DNA from: Pisaster brevispinus | Lineage: Eukaryota > Echinodermata > Asteroidea > Forcipulatida > Asteriidae | Assembly: GCA_023634235.1 (NCBI GenBank) | Contig: JAMKCF010000020.1 | Coordinates: 2,232,001-2,296,000, forward strand | Length of the DNA stretch: 64,000 bases | Reading direction: 5' to 3' | Shown: one piece after another, positions 57,320 to 64,000 of the stretch | How the letters are laid out: every line of letters begins with the position of its first letter | Numbering within the stretch: position 1 is the first letter of the stretch | The notes under the pieces: generated by a model | The model's database searches: none | Seen by the model: only the letters and a program-made list of their open reading frames with translations | Told to the model about the DNA's origin: nothing | Position numbers and translations under genes: made by a program

Positions 57320-57600
57320 GGATTGAGGCAGTAGGGATCCTACATAAACTCATCCTGGTTGATTTTGGAGGATTGAGGCAGTAGGGATCCTGCATAAACT
57401 TATCCTGATTGATTTTGGAGGATTGAGGCAGTAGGGGTCCTACATAAACCCATAATGGTTGATTTTGGAGGATTGAGGCAGTACTAGGGATCCTACATAA
57501 AACTCCCAGTTGATTTTGAAGGATTGAGGCAGTAGGCACCAAAATCGTTGGTTGATTTTTGTAGAATTGAGGCAGTAGGCATCCTACAAAAAACTTACTT
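57320..57600 (+). repeat. 50-bp minisatellite, ~6 copies
   Basis: GATTGAGGCAGTAGGGATCC starts units at 57,321, 57,371, 57,421, 57,471, about 57,522 and about 57,567. It lies 37-320 bp past the zinc-finger stop codon, probably within its 3' UTR, since a minus-strand AATAAA occurs at about 56,966. Confidence 0.92.
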
Positions 57601-57636
57601 GTTGAATGCTTTGAGACGATTGACTTTGTTTTCTTT

Positions 57637-58929
57637 TTAATCTACCAAGATGTCCTCAGTGTTCTCTTCATTACCTATCTGAGGAATTTCATCATAAACG
57701 TTTGCAGTTGATTCTTCGTTTATTTGATGTTCACTACTTTGATTGTCATCACTATTACTATTACAAGATGAGTCTTTGGAATGGATTTTTTGGTGACTGG
57801 TTAGTCCACTGATCCAGGCGAAAGCCTTTCCACAATTACAAACAAAAGGTTTCTCTTGCGTATGGATTCTATGATGAGTTGTTAAACTTCCACGTACAGT
57901 GAATCCTTTACCACAAATATCACAAATAAAAGGTTTTTCTTTAGTGTGTGTCCTGTTATGTTTTATAAGATCACTGCTCCATGGAAAAGCTTTCCCGCAT
58001 AGATTACAGACAAACGATTTTCCCTCGGTGTGAATCCTTTTATGCTCAACGAGACGGCTTTTGTGGGCGAACGATTTACCGCAAACGTCACAGATGAGCG
58101 GTCCGTCCTGGGAATGGATTCGTTTATGCACTGCTAGCCGATGACTCTGGGGGAAGGCTTTACCGCAGACATCGCAAACGTAGGGTTTCTCTAGAGTATG
58201 CGTCCTCTTATGCTCGGACAGTCTGCTGCCGTAAATAAAGGTTTTGCCGCAGAGGTCACACGCCAATGCTTCTTCAGGATTGTGAATCCGTTGGTGTTCT
58301 GCAAGTTTGCTTCTAAACGCAAACGCTTTACCACACAATCCACAAACAAATGGTTTGATTTTGGTGTGGACTATTTGATGCTTTTGTAGACCCCCGCTCT
58401 GTGAGAAAGAACTACCACAAATATTACAGGTGTAGGGTTTTTCTTTAGTATGGCTTCTTCTGTGTTTGACAAGTCCGCTGCTGAATGGGAACGCTTTTCC
58501 ACAGAAGTCACAGACGAAGGGTTTGTTTCCGGAGTGGACGCGGCGTTTGTGTTGGGATAGACCCGCACTGCAGGAAAAATCTGTACCACAATCGCCACAA
58601 ACGAACAGTCTTTCGTGCGAATGGGTTGTCTTGTGCTGTTTCAGATTGGCCTTTGTGGAGCAAGTTTTGTCACAGACGTCACAAGAAAACGGTTTCTCTT
58701 TGGTGTGAACTCTTTGGTGTCGCTCAAGATGTCCTCGCTGCTTGCAGGTATAGTTACAAACACCACATACATATTTCTTTTTCGGAGGTGACGGAAGTTC
58801 TGAAGGGTCGAGGTAACTAACATCAGAGATGCTACAAAGATATGGTATCTTACTGGTCAAGGCAGCTTCAAGAATGGAAGGTTGTCTAGTAGTCAACTCT
58901 GCATCTGTGTTCTCCACACTATCAGCCAT
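57637..58929 (-). CDS. C2H2 zinc-finger protein, 12 fingers, 430 aa
   Basis: This is a single uninterrupted ORF with 12 tandem C2H2 fingers from about residue 53 to 385, joined by TKEKP/TLEKP-type linkers, so it is a nuclear sequence-specific DNA-binding protein, probably a transcription regulator. Fingers 1-11 have intact Cys2His2; finger 3 has HX4H. The last finger reads CNCGKAF, with one residue instead of two between the cysteines, so it may not fold normally. The 52-residue N-terminus has no KRAB, BTB or SCAN domain. The tail after finger 12 is acidic and Ser/Asn-rich. The start at 58,929 (MADSVENTDAEL) is the first Met. Orthology cannot be assigned from finger sequence alone. Confidence 0.93.
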   Translation of the reverse strand: MADSVENTDAELTTRQPSILEAALTSKIPYLCSISDVSYLDPSELPSPPKKKYVCGVCNYTCKQRGHLERHQRVHTKEKPFSCDVCDKTCSTKANLKQHKTTHSHERLFVCGDCGTDFSCSAGLSQHKRRVHSGNKPFVCDFCGKAFPFSSGLVKHRRSHTKEKPYTCNICGSSFSQSGGLQKHQIVHTKIKPFVCGLCGKAFAFRSKLAEHQRIHNPEEALACDLCGKTFIYGSRLSEHKRTHTLEKPYVCDVCGKAFPQSHRLAVHKRIHSQDGPLICDVCGKSFAHKSRLVEHKRIHTEGKSFVCNLCGKAFPWSSDLIKHNRTHTKEKPFICDICGKGFTVRGSLTTHHRIHTQEKPFVCNCGKAFAWISGLTSHQKIHSKDSSCNSNSDDNQSSEHQINEESTANVYDEIPQIGNEENTEDILVD

Positions 58930-59260
58930 CGCATGACTTTCAACTTCACAAACGTCACTCCGTATTCACAATCTGAGCAGTTCGATGGCTGCTGATAGTT
59001 TATATTTTTGCTGCATCGAATTTCAGCATGAACTATATCAATCATAAACGAACACTTATTTCAGCAAAGATCTAAAGTAAAAGTTAATTTCAGAATGGTA
59101 CAAAACACCCCTTTTAAACGCCAGTAACCGTGAGTGCATTTTTCGATTAATGGCGGATTGCCACTTCATGAATTTCATGTAGAGTTAATGTAACTCCAAC
59201 TAGAAGTAGTAAAAAATGTCCTGGTATCTTCCGTTGAAGCTGAACCATCAAAAAGGAAGA
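58930..59260 (-). promoter_or_regulatory. Upstream region of the zinc-finger gene
   Basis: This is a non-repetitive stretch before the ATG that probably holds the 5' UTR and promoter. I see no TATA box or clear donor site; an ATGGCGGATTGCC word lies near 59,151. Confidence 0.3.
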
Positions 59261-59489
59261 GCTTTAAAGGTAACTTTCTGTTGAGAAAAACAATAAAGAA
59301 AGAATGTTATTGTAAAGATGCTGGGCAGATCATATCAGAGACTCCGTGAGAAACAGCGCTATTTAGGACTGAACTCCGTGTGTGACTAGTGAGTGTTTTA
59401 TTAGGACTCCTGACATGCTCAAGCTTTATGTTATGTAAAGGGACCACCTCTTGGCGGTTTCTATGTGCATAAATTACGGGGTGATTAAC

Positions 59490-59926
59490 ATCAGGGCTCA
59501 AATTTGGGAGAAAAATCCACAAGACTGTAGGGCTTGTAGCCAAAAAAGTTTACTGGACCAGAAATGTTTGTGCAAGACCAGAATCAAAATGAGAAAAACG
59601 TGCTTCTGGAGTCCTTACAACATGCATTTAAAATGCACTGAGACATCTGTATGAAAAGATTTATCTCATCTGTCTCTTTGCACTATTAGGTGAACTTCAT
59701 TACTCAATGGAATTAGAAGGCATTTTTCAGCCTTAATTTTAAGTCAACATTTGAACATAATATGTTTCTATTCAAGATATTACACAGTGACAAATGTGTG
59801 ATATATGTATTGGTGTTCACTTGAAAAACACAAGACCACCGGACTTGTCCGGTCACAAGTTTACTGGCCCAACACTAAAACCACTGGCCTCGGGCCTGCA
59901 GTCCAGTGTCAAATTCAAGCCCTGAA
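59490..59926. mobile_element. ~435-bp inverted-repeat element
   Basis: TCAGGGCTCAAATTTGGGAG near 59,491 is inverted relative to TGTCAAATTCAAGCCCTGA near 59,907-59,925. AAGTTTACTGGACC and CAAGTTTACTGGCCC recur inside. It is probably a hAT-type MITE. Confidence 0.7.
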
Positions 59927-59929
59927 TGT

Positions 59930-61330
59930 TCATGATTTCTAATATTGCTTACTTATCAAGTGTGTCACAACATACATGTAGTCATACACACTGTGAAAAT
60001 GCTCTAAAATTGAAGGTGAAAAAAAAACCTAACTACCTGTACGTATACGTCGACCAGATCATACTTACAAATCTATCAATTTACATAGCTAGTAAAAGTA
60101 TAAAAGGTGGGGGAGACTGGAGAGGGGAGAGATTTGGTCAAACTTTCTTTTATATAAAGTCTAATTCTCCCGTAGATTAGAGACGTTTAAAGTAATATTC
60201 TCATTGGCTGCTACCTAGCCTAGTGTAAAAAATAATAATAATATTGAAATATTGAGCGAAAATTTACAGTTTGGGGCCTTGGGCTGAAAAAATAATAATA
60301 AAATGCTAAATCCGACTGCAACTTTATCTCCTTTTCTAAGCAATTGAGTTTTAATAAAATTTTGTAGGCCAAATTATACCCCAAAAGAATGACCAAATCT
60401 ATTTCAAAAAAGAGTTGAAATAATCATTTTGATACAATGATGGTCCCGACAGTTGGGAGGATGGAAACTTACAAATTAGGTAGGGCCTGGCTAAGCAAAA
60501 ATGTCCAACTTAAAGTTTAATTAATTTGTTTGTTTAATGCCAAAGGTCTTTTAACTTTATAGTCTGTGCTTAGTTACGCGCAATGTCAGTGTCACATATC
60601 AATCATCATACTTCAAATAAAATCAATCTCTAAAGGCCCTACCAATTCCTCAAAAAAAAGCTGAATGAAAGGAATATTTTAGTCCAACATGTCCAACATC
60701 CATCTTTAAAATAACCAGTGCTGCAGGGAGCCGGTCAGATGATGGTAACTGTGTTACTGTAGTGTTAGGATGGAATGATTGACCTCTTTTGTTTGAGTTG
60801 AGTCGATCGAATCTCTGAAGTGAATCGACCGATCTCTCAAAATGACTCTCACACTCATTCATATTTTTAATCCTAATTTTTAGTAATTGTTGCAACAATA
60901 AACTATTAATTTTAATAAATTTAGGCTAAAAATACACACATTTCATAGCAGTATTTTCATGTAAAATGGTAAGGTAAATAGTGCTATTATTAACTGTTAA
61001 TAACTGTGACTTTGAATGGGTCTTCATTTCATATTTAAACTTACCTGTTTCTGATTGCAAGAAAAAGCCAAGGTCACGATTGTGAAGAAAGAGATTTCGT
61101 TCTCCATCTTCGACTTGCACTTTTTAGTTCCATAAAATTTGTTCATTCCCTCGTTGATTTTCAGGGGTTGCACGATTCGCAGAACAATAATTTGAGTACG
61201 AGGTTGAGTCGGTACCGAGAGTCGAGTTGTTGTCATCGGCAAAAGCTGTACAGACGCAGGAAATAAAGTCAACTCGTCTGCAATGAAGCCCGTAAAGCCG
61301 TCAACTCGTACTTACGCGAATTAAGATGGG
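59930..61330. other. Gene-free stretch
   Basis: No recognised gene. A short minus-strand ORF at 61,107-61,045 ends in a good donor (CAG|GTAAGT) but has no partner exon. Confidence 0.4.
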
Positions 61331-61334
61331 TTCA

Positions 61335-61680
61335 GGAACACATGGGACGTATAGCTAAATCCTTGGTCCACCAAGGCCCATACATTGTACACAAAACAAA
61401 GGGTACAGGAATATAACCATATCTTGGATCGACCTAGGCACATAGCCCCACTGAGCAATGGGTGCAGGAATATTACCATATCTTGGGTCCACACAGGCCC
61501 GTTGGCTATGCACGAAGCTAGGGGTACAGGAATATAACCATATCTTGGGTCCACACCCAGCGTGGTATATAGGTTGATCTCCATACACTGTACAAGCGAT
61601 GGTACAGGAATATAGCCATATCCGGGTCCACCAAGGCCCCATACACTGTGCATGTACGAATGTAGCCATTAGCTATATTA
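61335..61680 (+). repeat. ~73-bp minisatellite, ~5 diverged copies
   Basis: The unit core GGTACAGGAATATAACCATA-TCTTGGGTCCAC recurs at about 61,398, 61,461 (variant), 61,523 and 61,600. Confidence 0.88.
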
Positions 61681-61914
61681 TTCAAAACTCCTTCAGCCAC
61701 TGTATACTTCAGCATTACCACATTTAAAAACTAGGTCAAAATAAATCTACTCTTCCCAAAACCAGTGATATGTTTGTCCATTTGATCCCTAGTAATGTTG
61801 ATTGAAAACAGCGTAAAGTTAATAATAACACTCCATACTTACATTCTTCTTGCCTTGTGATTGGTTTAGATTGCGTCATATGCTGTCATATTTTTTACTT
61901 GAAAGCCATGCAAG

Positions 61915-62275
61915 CATGATGCACTATACCCATGGCAACCAATGTACTATACCCATAGCAACCAATGCACCATACCCATAGCAACCGATGTACTATACCT
62001 ACAGAAACAATTATACTATATCCATAGCAACACCAGCTTCTTGGTATCTAGATGTCTACCAACTATGAAGACTGTCGAGGTGATCCAAGGATCATTCTGT
62101 TTTCCCTCTCCTTTGCATCCTCTAGAAAATAGAATGCTCTGGGGATCACCTTGAGAGTCATAGTTATAACCATAGCACTCGAAGCAGTCAAATGTATATA
62201 TACTATAACCGTAGCAACCAATGTACTATCCCATCGCAACCAATGTATTACACCCATAGCAACAGCTGTTTCTTT
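61915..62275 (+). repeat. ~24-bp minisatellite, interrupted
   Basis: CAATGTACTATACCCATAGC with variants occurs at 61,920-62,035 and again at 62,165-62,270, split by about 120 bp of unrelated sequence. The inverse motif is present at 36,360-36,455 beside the 14-bp array. Confidence 0.88.
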
Positions 62276-62769
62276 GTACATTGACATCTAGGCACAATGT
62301 ATTTGGTGTTACAAAACAAATATTGACTGTTTTTACTTGTGCTATGGTTAAAACTACAACTCCCGCGATGACCCCAGAGCGGTATATTTTAATAAAATGC
62401 GCCAAGGATCACCTCTCCACCTTAAACTTGCACTTTCTAGTTCCATAAAAAATTAAATCTGAAAAAAACCCTTTGCCCACGAGTTGTTGAGTTCTAGAAT
62501 AATCGTCCCAAACATGTTGTCAACAAGAAGTTCAAAGACAAAGTTGACAAGTTCTGGGGAAAAAATGGATATGGGCAACTAAAAGGCTGTAAGCTGTAAA
62601 TTTCATAAATCCTAAGTAAGCAAACTATTACAGGCAGGGTATACTTTTGGTAGTTACTCCACAAGATAATGACCATAAAAACTGACTTGGTAAGAAACAC
62701 TGAAGAGCTGTTGATGTTATAAAACAATGTAAGAAACGATCCCTGCTTTTAAGTAATGTAGTTTTTCAT

Positions 62770-63035
62770 CACAGATAAGCCCCCTCCCCCCAGTCTGCCT
62801 CATTCACCAGTTAACTACCTTTCTCTCCCTCTTCCACATCATTGACTTTGTCCTATGTGTTCCCCACCTCTTGTGGTCAACCAGCCCCTTCCCCCAATCC
62901 CCCTCCCTTTTGTTACCCTCCTTTCTGTTCAGCCGCCTGCTTTCTCTGTGTATTTTCCTCTGCATCCTCTATTTCCACTTGACTGCTTTTGTTGCATCAG
63001 TTCATGTATACCTGTTTATGTTTTTTGTCTTGTCA
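62770..63035 (+). repeat. Pyrimidine-rich tract
   Basis: C/T-rich sequence with many CCCTCCC and TCCCC words. Two ORFs here are low-complexity and not supported. Confidence 0.6.
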
Positions 63036-63036
63036 T

Positions 63037-63085
63037 TTAGCCTTTGGGAAAGACTCTACTAGGGTCAAAACGTCAGGCCACTAAC
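63037..63085 (+). mobile_element. Degenerate hammerhead-like motif, possible Penelope-like element relic
   Basis: GACTC-TACTA-GGGTC forms a hairpin followed by AAAACGTCAGGCC; an AGCCT upstream can pair with AGGC. Penelope-like elements carry hammerhead ribozymes with a CTGATGA core, a stem II and GAAAC. Here the first core is TTTGGGAAA and the second AAAAC, so it would be inactive. Confidence 0.4.
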
Positions 63086-63537
63086 TATTTTGTTGTAATG
63101 TAGTTTAGAGAAAGTGGTAAATTTTCACCCACTTCTATGCAACAAGGGTGTTTTCTTAGTCTTGTTTTCCTTTATTTTCTTTTTCCATTATTTCTTTGAA
63201 CTGTGGTGACCGATTGAGCTCAAATCTTCATAGATTTGGTTATTTTTATGCATATGTTGGGATACAACAAGAGAGAATACTGGTCTTTGACAAAATAAAA
63301 AAGTGTACTCTGCCTTTACACAGCACAAAGAGGATGGGGAATATATTTCTCAGGAAGCCTCAGTTTGGCTTCATTGATTCAATGGTATAGAATAAGTGTC
63401 TACCTTGTACCGCTTCCTCCTCACTACCTGGCACATTTACTCACCGGCCAAGGAGGTGGGGGGGGGGGGGTGGGTTCTCAGATTTCAAAAGACAAATTTC
63501 TTCTTACTGCATTTTGTTGGTTAGTTAATTTGTTTAG

Positions 63538-63778
63538 ATGATCTCCCAAGCTCCCACATAGGGATATAAACACCAAGCAGGCAACAGCCAAGTTCTCTCA
63601 AACAAACATTGGTTTAACGTCCATGATTATGAATTGCGCAAATCACTAAGTTGGGATTCAGTACATAGACAATCCTTATTCTAGTCATTGTGTAATCAGC
63701 AGTTAGCTTGGCTGGGTTCGAACCTACAACCTTTTGATTGCAAGTCCTGCAGTCTAACCACTTGACCACGGTGACATT
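63538..63778 (-). mobile_element. SINE family C copy
   Basis: The reverse of the 41.5-kb copy: CCACATAGGGATATAAACAC, then GGGTTCGAACCTACAACCTT (B-box), then CTAACCACTTGACCACGGTG (A-box). Confidence 0.82.
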
Positions 63779-64000
63779 AAAAGTACTGGCTTTAAATGTT
63801 TAAAAAATGGCCTCAAACCTCCACTTTTCCCATCAACATCAGAAACGCCCATCTCTGACCATTCTCAGGAAACATCTGAAAAACACTTCTCATTCGTGAA
63901 ACCCTAATATTTCCTTTCAATTGTACAGCACTTTGATCTTTCTTGTAAAAGTACTTTAGAAGTATTCAGTTTACAGTAACACTGTGTGGAGATATCTACT

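Noticed and set aside
58198..58820. ORFs of 60-111 codons across the zinc-finger gene
   Set aside because: They are antisense or shifted frames of the finger array.
61045..61107. 21-codon minus-strand ORF ending at CAG|GTAAGT, possibly a signal-peptide exon
   Set aside because: No partner exon found in phase, and its upstream sequence is partly repeated near 62,423.

Overview
The window is animal nuclear DNA. It has split genes with GT-AG introns, no operons, many non-autonomous transposons and tRNA-derived SINEs, and several minisatellites. The gene content (a CHID1 orthologue, a TICAM-like TIR protein with a death domain, a C2H2 zinc-finger protein) and the repeat style suggest a marine invertebrate deuterostome, most likely an echinoderm such as a sea star. 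The species assignment is inference.

Layout. 1-10,060: a diverged tandem array of related non-coding units (15 copies of one anchor motif), with G-runs at the same place in six units and two MITEs inserted. 10,060-24,600: mostly anonymous AT-rich DNA with a 74-bp minisatellite, one unrecognised candidate coding patch near 15 kb, tRNA-headed SINEs, and a nested pair of inverted-repeat transposons at 18.5-19.7 kb. 24,605-39,798 (minus): a complete 12-exon gene for chitinase domain-containing protein 1 (CHID1), predicted 409 aa. Every exon junction could be read and is phase-consistent, and the introns are packed with SINEs, MITEs, a PIF/Harbinger-type element and a 14-bp minisatellite. 40,000-46,400: repeats. 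46,409-50,400 (minus): a TIR-domain adaptor resembling TICAM1/2, whose 442-codon exon ends in a strong donor. The next good coding exon downstream encodes a death domain in matching phase. 50,500-57,300: repeats, including a transposon whose terminal inverted repeats are built of a GGGGGCGAC-type minisatellite. 57,637-58,929 (minus): a single-exon 12-finger C2H2 protein. 59,000-64,000: MITEs, minisatellites and SINEs.

Biology. CHID1 is a secreted/lysosomal GH18-fold lectin-like protein, and the TIR-death protein should be an intracellular signalling adaptor. Both may serve innate immunity, but nothing shows they are co-regulated. The observation most worth following is the TIR-then-death order, which reverses MyD88. 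It is accompanied by a recent 489-bp tandem duplication that appears to have created an extra in-frame 24-codon exon. No functional tRNA, rRNA, CRISPR or complete autonomous transposon was found.
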